DNA from: Durusdinium trenchii
Taxonomy: Eukaryota; Sar; Dinophyceae; Suessiales; Symbiodiniaceae
Assembly: GCA_963970005.1 (NCBI GenBank)
Contig: CAXAMN010021385.1
Location: 970,785 to 1,034,784, forward strand
Direction: 5' to 3'
Length of the DNA stretch: 64,000 bases
In this document: positions 26,369 through 37,299 of the stretch, in pieces
Layout: every line of letters starts with the position of its first letter
Numbering within the stretch: the stretch's first letter is position 1
The notes under the pieces: generated by a model
Databases searched by the model: none
Seen by the model: only the letters and a program-made list of their open reading frames with translations
What the model was told of the DNA's origin: nothing
Program-made: the position numbers and the translations under genes

Positions 26369-27267
26369 AGACATTATTGAGATATATAAATTACTATATA
26401 TATATATATATGTATATCAATTAATTAGGGTAGAATTGGCTCAATTTAGGTGTCAATACATACAAAATGTGTTGAAATTTGGTTAATTAGAATTGTGCTA
26501 TAATATTTTAAATAGAATTGAAATATGATCAGGAAATTAAGGAAAATCTAAATTATAAATATATATAGATAATTATTTATTCATAATATTGAATTAATAT
26601 GTTTGATTGGATTAAATTACGAAAGGTAGTCTTTTAGGGAATATGTTGAATTTGGTTTGCGAAATAGATATGGTTGTGTTTTTGCGGATTTAATTATTAA
26701 TAGATTAATTTAATTCTTATTTGTTTGGAATTTATTTTTACATAGATTTATGATTCTTTTTATCGTAATATTGATTATTTCAATCATTAGATGATAAATA
26801 ATGTTTAAAAGTAGTTAAATTAATGAAATATATTATTTGGATTGAAAAGCATTTTAGATATATATTTATTATGGATATGTATATATTTTTGTTTTTTTAT
26901 ATATTTATGTTATAATAATTAAAAATTAAATAATTGGATATGATTCTTCGAGATTGGTTGGATGGCAGTGTTGAATGTGCGTCTTTGTGATGATAAGTGC
27001 TTGACACTCGGGGTGTTGTTGCGTAAAGGAGGGCGCAAAGTGTTGCGAAATAATTTCTACGATTGCAATCTAAATATATTATATTTCTATTTTCTATATA
27101 AATTTGATTTGAATAAGTTAACTAATTGTTGGATTCGATTTTTATTTTCTTTATTTATATATAATATTTTCTATATTTTAAAGGTAGTATTTTGGGGCTT
27201 CTCTTTTTATATTTTTTATGAAATGAAAAGAAAATAAATATGTTGAAATATAATATGTTTATTAAAT

Positions 27268-27492
27268 TTAATATAAATTGATAAATTTCTTTATTAATAT
27301 TGGATTTTGATTATTAATTGGAATTGATTTTTGAACGATCTTCTTGACGTTGATATTTATAATAGAATTTATTTTTATTCTTAAGATTATAGGGAATTTT
27401 TTTGCGAATATTGCCGATCTATATTCTATTCTATTATTGATTGCCCAATAAATTTCTCTCTCCCATGGTGTTTTTGTGCTCTTGGAGGCCAA
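27268..27492 (-). other. small frame conserved in all three island units, copy 1
   Basis: 74-codon open frame ending FINLY. The equivalent frames are 29777-30043 (read from an earlier start) and 32191-32415. All keep the same stop and no internal stop. Shared residues include EREI, WA.NNR and VKK.VQK.IPINN.NP. No family was recognised, and it may be a relic of a mobile-element protein rather than a working gene. Confidence 0.3.
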
Positions 27493-27914
27493 ACAAACGA
27501 AGCATTATCCATATTGCGTTGTTGTCTGGCGTATTTGTTTAATGGCTTGTATAGCAATCTAATTTGTTTAAAATCAGGGTATTAATCTCTCATGCCTAGG
27601 TGTTGTTGCATTTATGTAACCGCCTTTGGTCCCAAATGAAATTGCATACATATAGCTACAAGCCCAATGCCAGTTGTTTGATATCCCCAATGCTTCATCT
27701 CATTTCATCCACATTGGAAGTTCCATTTTCCTATGTTCTCTAGCTATATACATTGGATATCTTAAGCCATAAAATTAAGATATTCTTCCACACTCCACCA
27801 TTGAGACCATACAATATATATATAGGTATCCACCCTCACCACATAGAGCCTGAATCCCCCATTCCTTCTCCGTATTCTGATATGCAATGATACAATTGGC
27901 ATGGTTCTGATCTG

Positions 27915-28400
27915 TCAGATCTCTCATTGAGTTGTTGCAAAAATATTAGTTGCTAGCTTTCATGATTCCCATACAGATGTCCATCAACCATCATCTATCA
28001 ATAAATTCAGGGCATCACATCATACATCATCAGATCATCACCTCTATGAGGGGGATCTTGTCTCCAAGAATGCGCCCTCAATCTCCAGTAACTGGGTCTG
28101 CCGGACTTCTCCCGGGGGGGGGGCGAAAAAAACAAGATAAATGTTCATGGAATTGGACAATCAATATTTTTTTTGTTTGGCGCCACCCCCGCGGGAGAAG
28201 CCCGGACCTAGGCCCAATTGCTGGAGATTGAGGACTCATTGAGATTGGAGGTCTTGGAGACCAGATTCCCCTCATAAAGGAGATGATGTGATGATGTATG
28301 ATGTGATGTTGTGGACTTGTTGATAGATGATGATTGATGGATTTCTGCGTGGGAATCATAGAGCTACTATTTTTGCAAAAATTTGATGATAGATTTGACA
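27915..28400. repeat. long palindrome in unit 1
   Basis: Left arm (about 27915-28130) contains CATGATTCCC, CCATCAACCATCATC, CATCACATCATACATCATC, CTCAATCTCCAG and CTTCTCCCGGGGG; the right arm (about 28190-28400) contains their reverse complements in reverse order. The tip is GC-rich although the surroundings are AT-rich. The loop, about 28130-28190, reads TTCATGGAATTGGACAATC on the + strand. Confidence 0.85.
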
Positions 28401-29776
28401 AATTACAAATCGATATTTTTGCTAGACACGTTCTTCTTAACAGCCAACATTTTCTATATTATAGGTTATTTGTATTATCATAAAGGAATTGCCATTATGC
28501 CCAAAGACGTATATATACCAATCTAATCCATGAACCAATTGTCAAATCGGGAACAAAAATTCAGTTCTTTCAACATCACGGGGGGTATCAAATTGCCGCA
28601 ATCAAAGTTATTTGGGACAATATTCAGTCCATAGAGTGCGAATATTGCGATCAATTTAGTCTATGTTTATATCGCAATTTTTGCGCATATTCGTGCGAAT
28701 CATGTCCGTGCTATTGAAATCAGAATTGATTATACATATTTTGCCTGATTGACTCTTACCACGCAACAACCCGATCAAATTGCACATATTCGACTTCAAT
28801 TGATTCGTATAGGGTCATTTATAGATCCTTCCTATACGGCATGTAATCCAAATCTATATCGATGGAATATATGACCGATTATAGAATTAAAATTGTTGCA
28901 AAGCAGCCTGGGCTGCAGTGCGTCAAATTGAGACCAAATCAGATGATCCATCAATTAAGGTTTTCAATATTTTGTAAGTTTCGGTAGCAATACATACAAA
29001 ATGTCTTGAAATTTGGTTAATCTTTTAAATAGAATTGAAAAATGATCAGGAAATTAAGGAAAATCTAACTTCTAAATATATATAGATAGTTATTTATTCA
29101 TAATATCGAATTAATATGTTTGATTTAATTAAATTACGAAAGGTAGTCCTTTAGGGAATATGTTGAATTTGGTTTGCAAAATAAATATGGTTGATTTTCC
29201 GATTTAGTTATTGATAGATTATTTTAATTCTTATTTGTTTGGAATTGAGTTTTACATAGATCTATGGTTTTTTAATCGTAATATTTAAATAGTAATATTT
29301 AGAACTAAATAATATCAGATAATGAAATATTTTATTTGGATTGAAAAGTGTTTTAAACATATTTCTATTAGTAATATAATAAGGAATTATAATTCTGATA
29401 TATGAAATTAGATGTGTATTTGTTTGTTTGCTTTTTATTTATTTTTTTGAAAATATTTTTAAGTTATATTAATCGAAAAATGAGAGAGTTCGAAGTTATG
29501 TGGGTATGGTTTTTATGTATTTTTATTATATTATTCTTAGATTTTGTTATAATCTGAAATAATTTCTACGATTGCGATCTAGCTATATTGTTGTATGTTT
29601 ATTTCTCATACAAATCTTTTTTATGTTTTAAATATTTTCTGGATCCGATTTTATCTTTCCTTATTTATAAGCATTCTTTTTATTTTAAAGGTAGCATTTT
29701 TTGGGGCTTCTGCTTCAATATATTTTATGAAATGGAGAGAAAATTGTTATTTTGAAATATAATGTGCCCATTAGAC

Positions 29777-30043
29777 TCAATATAAATTGATAAATTTGCT
29801 TAATAATTTTGGATTTGGATTATTAATTGGAATTGTTTTTTGTACGACCTTCTTGACGCCTATACCCATCATAAGGTTTATCTTTATTCTCAAGGTCATA
29901 GGGAACCATTCTGCGACTATTGGCAATTTATATCCTGTTCTATTATTGGTTGCCCAGCAAATTTCCCTCTCACATGGTGCCCACGTGCTCTTGGAGGCCA
30001 AACAAACGAAACACCATCCATATTGCGTTGTTGTCTGGCGCAT
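29777..30043 (-). other. small conserved frame, copy 2
   Basis: 88-codon frame with the same C-terminal FINLY as copies 1 and 3, extended at the N-terminus. The + strand opposite is also open (29787-30062), as expected for AT-rich sequence, so coding potential is doubtful. Confidence 0.3.
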
Positions 30044-30412
30044 TTGCTCAACAGCTTGTTGAATAGCAATACATTTTGTTCAAAGTCAGGATACCAATCT
30101 CTTATGCCCAGGTGTTGCATCTATGCAGTCGCCTTTGGTCCCAAATGAAATTGCATACATACAGCCACAAGCCCAATGCCAGCTGTTTGATACACCCAAT
30201 GCTTCATCTCATCTCATCTCATTTCATCCACATTGGAAGTTCCATTTTCCTATGTTCTCTAGCTATATACCCATAAAATCAAGACATTCTTCCACACTCC
30301 ACCATTGAGACCATACAATATAGGTATCCACCCTCACCACATAGAGCCTGAATCCCCCATTCCTTGTCCATATTCCGATATGCAATGATACAATTGGCGT
30401 GGTTCTGATATG

Positions 30413-30820
30413 TCAGATCTCTCATTAAGTTGTTGCAAAAATACTAGTTGCTAGCTTTCATGATTCCCACACAGATGTCCATCAACCATCATCTATCAAT
30501 AAATTCAGGATATCACATCATACATCATTAGATCATCACCTCTATGAGGGGGATCTTGTCTCCAAGAATGAGCCCTCAATCTCCAGTAACTGGGTCTGCC
30601 GGGCTTCTCCCGGGGGGGTGGCGCCAAACAAAAACAAAATTGATTGTCCAATTCCACGAACATTTATCTTGTTCTTTTCGCCCCCTCATAGATGTGGTGA
30701 TGTGATGATGTATGATGTGATGTTGTGGACTTGTTGATAGATGATGGTTGATGGATTTCTGCGTGGGAATCATGAGAGCTACTATTTTTGCAAAAATTTG
30801 ATGATAGATTTGACAAATTA
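30413..30820. repeat. long palindrome in unit 2, loop inverted
   Basis: Same arms as in units 1 and 3, slightly truncated on the right. The loop between them (about 30618-30685) reads GATTGTCCAATTCCACGAAC on the + strand, the reverse complement of the loop in units 1 and 3. Confidence 0.85.
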
Positions 30821-32190
30821 TAAATCGATATTTTTGCTAGACACGTTCTTCATAACAACCAACATTTTCTATATTATAGATTATTTATATTATCATGAAG
30901 GAATTGCCATTATGCCCGAAGACGTATATACACCAATCTAACCCATGAACCAATTGTCAAATCGGGAACAAAAATTCAATTCTTTCAACATCACGGGGGG
31001 TTATCAAATTGCCGCAATCAAAGTTATTTGGGACAATATTCAGTCCATAGAGTACGAATATTGCGATCAATTTAATCTACGGTTATATCGCAATTTTTGC
31101 GCATATTCGTGCGAATCATGTCCGTGCTATTGAAATCAGAATTGATTATGCATATTTTGCCTGATTGCCTCTTCCCACGCAACAACCCGATCAAATTGAA
31201 CATATTCGACTTCAATTGATTCGTATAGGGCCATTTATAGATCTTTCCTATACGGCATGTAATCCAAATCTATATCAATGGAATATATGACCGATTATAG
31301 AATTAAAATTGTTGCAAAGCAGCCTGGGTTGCAGTGCGTCACAAATTGAGACCAAATCAGATGATCCATCAATTAATGTTTTCAATTTTTTGTAAGTTTC
31401 GGTGTCAATACATACAAATGTCTTGAAATTTGGTTAATCTTTTAAATAAAATTGAAAAATGATCAGGAAATTAATAAAAATTTAAATTATGAATATATAT
31501 AGGTAACTATTTATTCATAATATCGAATTAATATGTTTAATTGAATTAAATTACGAAAGGTAGTCCTTTAGGGAATATGTTGAATTTGGTTTGCAAAATA
31601 AATATGATTGGTTTTCCGAGTTAATTATTGATAGATTATTTTAATTCTTATTTGTTGGAATTGAGTTTTACATAAATCTATGGTTTTTTAATCGTAATAT
31701 TTAAATAGTAATATTTAGAACTAAATAATATTAGATAATGAAATATTTTATTTGGATTGAAAAGCGTTTAAATATGTTTCTATTAGTAATATAATAAGGA
31801 ATTATAATTGTGATATATGAAATTAGATGTGTATTTGTTTGATTGTTTTTATTTATATATATTTTTGAAAATATTTTTAAGTTATATTAATCAAAAAATG
31901 AGAGAGTTCGAAGTTATGTGGGTATGGTTTTATGTGGTTTTATTATATTATTCTTAGATTTTGTTATAATCTGAAATAATTTGAACGATTGCGATCTAGA
32001 TATATTGTTGTATATTCATTTCCCATACAATTTTTTATGTTTTAAATAATTGCTGGATCCGATTTTATCTTTCTTTATTTATAAGTATTCTCTTTATTTT
32101 AAAGGTAGCATTTTTTGGGGCTTCTGCTTCAATATATTTTATGAAATGGAGAGAAAATTGTTATTTTGAAATATAATGTGCCCATTAGAC

Positions 32191-32415
32191 TCAATATAAA
32201 TTGATAAATTTGCTTTGTAATATTGGATTTGGATTATTAATTGGAATTGGTTTTTGTACGACCTTCTTGACGCCTATACCCATCATAAGGTTTATCTTTA
32301 TTCTCAAGGTCATAGGGAACCATTCTGCGAACATTGGCAATTTATATCCTATTCTATTATTGGTTGCCCAGCAAATTTCCCTCTCACATGGTGTCCATGT
32401 GCTCTTGGAGGCCAA
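32191..32415 (-). other. small conserved frame, copy 3
   Basis: 74-codon frame equivalent to copies 1 and 2, ending FINLY. On the + strand a 173-codon frame (32201-32722) overlaps it. Confidence 0.3.
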
Positions 32416-32826
32416 ACAAACGAAACACCATCCATATTGCGTTGTTGTCTGGCGCCTTTGTTCAATGGCTTGTTGTATAGCAATACAGTTTGTTCAAAGT
32501 CAGGATACCAATCTCTCATGCCCAGGTGTTGCATCTATGCAGCCGCCTTTGGTCCCAAATGAAATTGCACACATACAGCCACAAGCCCAATGTCAGCTGT
32601 TTGATACACCCAATGCTTCATCTCATCTCATCTCATTTCATCCACATTGGAAGTTCCATTTGCCTATGCTCTCTAGCTATATACCCATAAAATCAAGACA
32701 TTCTTCCACACTCCACCATTGAGACCATACAATATAGGTATCCACCCTCACCACATAGAGCCTGAATCCCCCATTCCTTGTCCATATTCTGATTTGCAAT
32801 GATACAATTGGCATGGTTCTGATATG

Positions 32827-33282
32827 TCAGATCTCTCATTAAGTTGTTGCAAAAATACTAGTTGCTAGCTTTCATGATTCCCACACAGATGTCCATCAAC
32901 CATCATCTATCAATAAATTCAGGACATCACATCATACATCATCAGATCATCTCCAAGAATGAACCCTCAGTCTCCATTAACTGGGTCTGCCGGGCTTCTC
33001 CCGGGGGGGGGGCCGAAAAAAATGTTCATGGAATTGGACAATCAATTATATTTTTTTTGGAGCCACCCCCCCGGGAGAGGCCCGGGCCCAGGCCCAATTG
33101 CTGGAGTTTGAGGACTCATTGAGATTGGAGGTCTTGGAGACCAGATTCCCCTCACAGAGGAGATGGTTTGAGGATGTATGATGTGATGCTGTGGATTTGT
33201 TGATAGATGATGGTTGATGGATTTCTGCGTGGGAATCATGAGAGCTAGTATTTTTGCAAAAATTTGATGAGAGATTTGACAA
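32827..33282. repeat. long palindrome in unit 3
   Basis: Arms as in unit 1, with a GC-rich tip (CTCCCGGGGG facing CCCCCCGGGAG). The loop (about 33014-33068) is in the same orientation as unit 1. Confidence 0.85.
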
Positions 33283-33290
33283 ATTATAAA

Positions 33291-34085
33291 TCGGTATTTG
33301 TCGCGATTGGTTTATATTATGAAATTATATGTTGTATGTATTTTTATGATTATGTCCAATCGTAAGTGTAAGAAAAATATTGTTATATATATATTAGCAA
33401 TTTATAGGTCCGGTGATATTATAATTGAATATATTTGTTTAATTAGATATATTTAAAGTATTAATTTATATCTATTTATATGATATTAATATTGTTAGTC
33501 TTGTTTTTAATATATTGATTATACATTTTATAATTTCATATATATATTTTTTTTGAATCCAATGATTTCAAATTGATTTTAAGTAAACATAGAAACGGGG
33601 AATAAATCTTCCGTATTAGAGTTGATATTTTTAAAGTATGATAAAAGAATATAAAAAAATATAATATATATATAATTCTAGATATATACGAAATTATTAT
33701 TTCTCGCAGAGGATATCGATATAGAGATTATTAAAATGACCTCTAAAAGCTTTTGTTGCATACTATAATATTCTAAAAATATATTCTTGGGTTGTTTTAA
33801 AGATAGAAACCAATCTATCAAATAATATCTGTTCTGGCTGCCGAAGATGTAATTGTTTCTTCCCGAGAAAGATTGCAAAATTTAGACGTCCGTATGATCC
33901 TTAGAATTCTTTGCCGTAAAAAAAGACAAATCATTGGAAAAACTTATTTTGTAGGGTTAAGACGTTTTGCTACGAATGCATTAATAGGGCATCAGAAATA
34001 TACGTCTTCATTCTTGACCATGTAATACCTGCTCGACCGGAATATGGATATTCTTTTCTATGATATTGTATCCGAATTTATTGCA
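33291..34085. other. AT-rich stretch without a gene
   Basis: Very AT-rich to about 33700, then a somewhat less biased block (33690-34020). A + frame there gives a basic, Arg-rich peptide (LCRKKRQIIGKTYFVG), but frames are short and interrupted. Nothing is recognised. Confidence 0.4.
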
Positions 34086-34470
34086 TAAAGGAATTGGCAT
34101 TATGAAGGCGCCTATACACCAATCTAATCCATGAATCAATTGACAAATCGGGAACAAAAATTCAATTCTTTCAACATCACGGGGGGTATCAAATTGCCGC
34201 AATCAAAGTTATTTGGGATAATATTCAGTCCATAGAGTACAAATATTGCGATCAATTTAGTCTACATTTATATCGCAATTTTTGCGCATATTCGTGCGAA
34301 TCATGTCCGTGCTATTGAAATNNNNNNNNNNTGATTCGTATAGGGCCATTTACAGATCCTTCCTATACGACATGTAATCCAAATTTATATCGATGGAATA
34401 TATGACCGATTATAAAATCAGCATTGTTGCAAAGCAGCCTGGGTTGCAGTGCGTCAAATTTAGATCAAAT
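34086..34470. repeat. partial island repeat, copy 4, containing the N gap
   Basis: Matches the right-hand part of the units (AAAGGAATTG.CATTATG through GTTGCAAAGCAGCCTGGGTT). Ten Ns at 34322-34331 replace sequence that in the other copies reads through TGATTATGCATATTTTGCC, so the true length here is unknown; other copies carry over 100 bp at this point. Confidence 0.8.
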
Positions 34471-34599
34471 TAGATGATCCATCAATGATCGATCTTCTAG
34501 TGATCACCAATCACATAATCAGATGCAATCCATCCGGGAAATATATATTGTTAGCAAGTTGGCTTGATCCCATTACGTGCGTGCCCAAGTGCGTCATCA

Positions 34600-35090
34600 T
34601 AAAGGAATTGTCATTATGCCCTAGAGACCTATACACCAATCTAATCCATGAATCAATTGTCAAATCGATATCAAAAATTCACTTCTTTCAACATCACGGG
34701 GGGTATCAAATTGCCGCAATCAAAGTTATTTGGGACAATATTCAGTCCATAGAATGCGAATATTGCGATCAATTTAGTCGATATTTATATCGCAAATTTT
34801 GCGCATATTCGTGCGAATCATATCCGTGCTATTGAAATTATAATTGATTATGCATATTTTGCCTGATTGCCTCTTACCACGCAACATCCCCTTCAAATTG
34901 CACATATTCGATTTCAATTGATTCGTATAGGGCCATTTATAAATCCTTCCTATACGGCATGTAATCCAAATCTATATCGATGGAATATATGACCGCTTAT
35001 AGAGTCAAAATTGTTGCAAAGCAGCCTGGGTTGCAGTGAGTCAAATTTAGATCAAATCAGATGATATATCAATTAATGTTTTCAAAATGT
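34600..35090. repeat. partial island repeat, copy 5
   Basis: Second partial copy of the right-hand part, again from AAAGGAATTGTCATTATGCC to GTTGCAAAGCAGCCTGGGTT. It lies about 130 bp after copy 4. Confidence 0.8.
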
Positions 35091-36329
35091 TGTAAATTTC
35101 GTACATGAAAAGAATTCAGACTAATAATAGAGGGCAATTAGAATCTATTATCTAGGTCTCAGAATTCTATGTTCGTCAGATCCCGCGCCCTTTGGTTGAT
35201 ATTTATACAATTTGCATTCTTATATTCAATATATTCCAGACGTTTAGTGCCTATGAATTTTTTCCAAAAATATATCAATTAGGTCGATTTAATATTAGAA
35301 TTTCGCATATCATAGATCATAGGACCTGGTACGCTTCCAAGCTGGAAAAAATTGAATCCCATCGAATTTGTAATGATGCCCGGAATATTCAATATTGGGG
35401 AATACCCAATCGATGAAACCACGCAAATCATAAGCAAACAAGATTTTGACGCTTTCCGGCATGCAACAGGTGCCATATATATATAATACAAGACAAATGT
35501 CGGTTTTATTGCATATATTTCGTTGTCTATTGGCATCTTAAAAACCTTCAATCTAATCTAAAAAGATAAAGAAGATGGGGAAATAAGGCATATGCAAATA
35601 TTTGATGATATTTTCTCTATAAAACAACTTCTCTACCACTCGCAAACTGAAGGACCATCATGGAAACTTTCGGGTGCTCTCCATAAGGTAATTGCATATG
35701 TATACCCTGCAGGGGCACACATTGCATATAGTATTTTTTTACAAAATTTGTCGTGGCGCCATCCAGACCTCCCATATCGAAAATGAATTATGGAATTATT
35801 TGATATAAATCTAAGGTTAATTTCTCATTATTCGCAAGGCAATGTATGCCAATATGGATCAAATTTTGAAAAAAAAACAGTCAGCCCATCCTTTTGATTT
35901 CTCGTCTCCGGAAAGATCATTATACACAAATCCGAAAATCGAAATCTTTGGCATCAAGCCATTTGTGCCGAATTTAATTTGACCATTTCTGGGTGAGGAG
36001 CTACCGCCTGATTTTCCGTTTTCCACATGCCATAACTTGTATTAACGGATGAAGAAGTATATTCGTATAAAAATTTCCTCGTTCCGATAAATTTTGATTA
36101 ATAAATTAATACCTTGAGTGCCCGAGAGTTATTCGTAGGTTGATCAGGGGATATATATCAATTAACCAGGCGGTTTTCGTATTGCATGTGTTTTTACTGA
36201 TTTGCATAAAAAATAAACCTATGGTACCTTTGTATGGGGAAGGACCGCGAGGTGCGTGTAGATTGGCGCAAGTTGTATGGTAATCTAAAGTCGACTGTTC
36301 GTGATAAGAATAAGCGATTTAATATCGAA
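35091..36329. other. AT-rich stretch with decayed, unidentified reading frames
   Basis: Less extreme AT bias than the flanks, with several 60-90-codon frames on both strands (for example 35192-35416 +, 35279-35551 -, 35592-35786 +). Their dispersion over frames suggests an old coding or retroelement sequence, but no family motif could be named. Confidence 0.35.
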
Positions 36330-36790
36330 ATGCAGATTTCGTGGCAGGCAAAACATTTTATTGAACCTCGAGTCATGACAGGTACAGCATTTTGTGAGCC
36401 TCAATGCACAGATTTCGTGGAAATCCTCGAAATGCGCATCAATTTGTGAACCTCGAACAACGATTTCCTAATAGGCACAGCACTTTAGGAACCTCAAAAA
36501 CAATTTATTAACCTCCAAGTGCAGATCTCGTGGCAGGCGCAGCATTTTGTGAACCTGGAAATGCAGATTTCGTGATAGGCACAATACTTAGGGAACCTCA
36601 AAATGGAGGTTTCATGGTAGGCATAACATTTTGGGAACCTCGAAATGCAGATTTCGAGGCAGGCGCAGCACTTTATGAACCTCCAAGTGCAGATTTCGTG
36701 GCAAGCCCAACATTATATAAACCTCCAAATGCAGATTTCGTGGTAGGCACAGCGCTTTGTGAATCTCGTGGTAGGTGCGAGACTTTGTAA
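36330..36790 (+). repeat. degenerate minisatellite with a 42-bp coding-phase unit
   Basis: Repeats of a unit like GCAGATTTCGTGGCAGGC plus CAGCATTTTGTGAACCTC. From 36530 to 36790 the copies are exactly 42 bp (14 codons) and the + frame stays open: ADFV.G.AL.EPPN repeats about five times. The - strand is open over the same copies. This looks like a minisatellite that preserves phase rather than a proven protein. Confidence 0.7.
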
Positions 36791-37210
36791 ATCTCGATAG
36801 CATCTTCTATTCTCAAATAGTCATTCCCATTTTCATTTATTCATTCCCATGTTCACTCTTTTATTCTCTCATTCCCACTCTTTCACTCTCAGTCACACTC
36901 ATAACGCCCACACTCGCTCTCATTCACACTCACTCTCACTCATTCACTTATTCAATCACTTGATGTGTGGTCTGGTGACTGTATTCTCATATGAATTCTT
37001 TCTAAATTTCTATAGACCTCTGAAATTCAAGTCTATTCTTAGATATATAACCTCCAAATCGCTTTCCCGACCTCTAGATTTCTGTATCGTTCTCATTCTC
37101 ACTCGATACGCACTCACTCAGCACTACCATCACCACGATCTCTACCTTCATCACCTCTCTCCCAATGCATCTAGATCTCCAGACCTTCTGCTACTATACC
37201 TCTAGACCTC
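36791..37210 (+). repeat. pyrimidine-rich CATTC/CACTC simple sequence
   Basis: CATTCCCA, CACTCTCA and CACTCATTCACTT words dominate from about 36815 to 36960, followed by a CT-biased stretch up to 37210. No gene is seen. Confidence 0.7.
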
Positions 37211-37299
37211 ACACACACATTACTTGGGATCTCTTGCCGGGATAATGCTTTTAAAACCTAAAAGCTAGGGGGTATTAGGATGCATCATAGGGAATTGGC

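Larger units (their letters stand above)
26447..28979. repeat. island repeat unit 1 (about 2.5 kb)
   Basis: First of three head-to-tail copies, starting at GTGTCAATACATACAAAATG. Blocks in order are an AT-rich lead, a conserved small frame (27268-27492, - strand), a CATCAACCATCATC palindrome, TTGCCGCAATCAAAG, and GTTGCAAAGCAGCCTGGGCT near the end. It is more AT-rich than units 2 and 3 in the block 27340-27480, mostly through C-to-T and G-to-A differences. Confidence 0.85.
28980..31398. repeat. island repeat unit 2 (about 2.4 kb)
   Basis: Second copy, starting at CGGTAGCAATACATACAAAA. It has the same order of blocks as unit 1 and is closely similar to unit 3 throughout. Confidence 0.85.
31399..33290. 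repeat. island repeat unit 3 (truncated at its right end)
   Basis: Third copy, starting at CGGTGTCAATACATACAAAT. It follows unit 2 closely up to the right palindrome arm, then breaks near 33290 (AAATCGGTATTTGTCGCG) into unrelated AT-rich sequence. The missing right part appears separately at 34086-34470 and 34600-35090. Confidence 0.85.
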
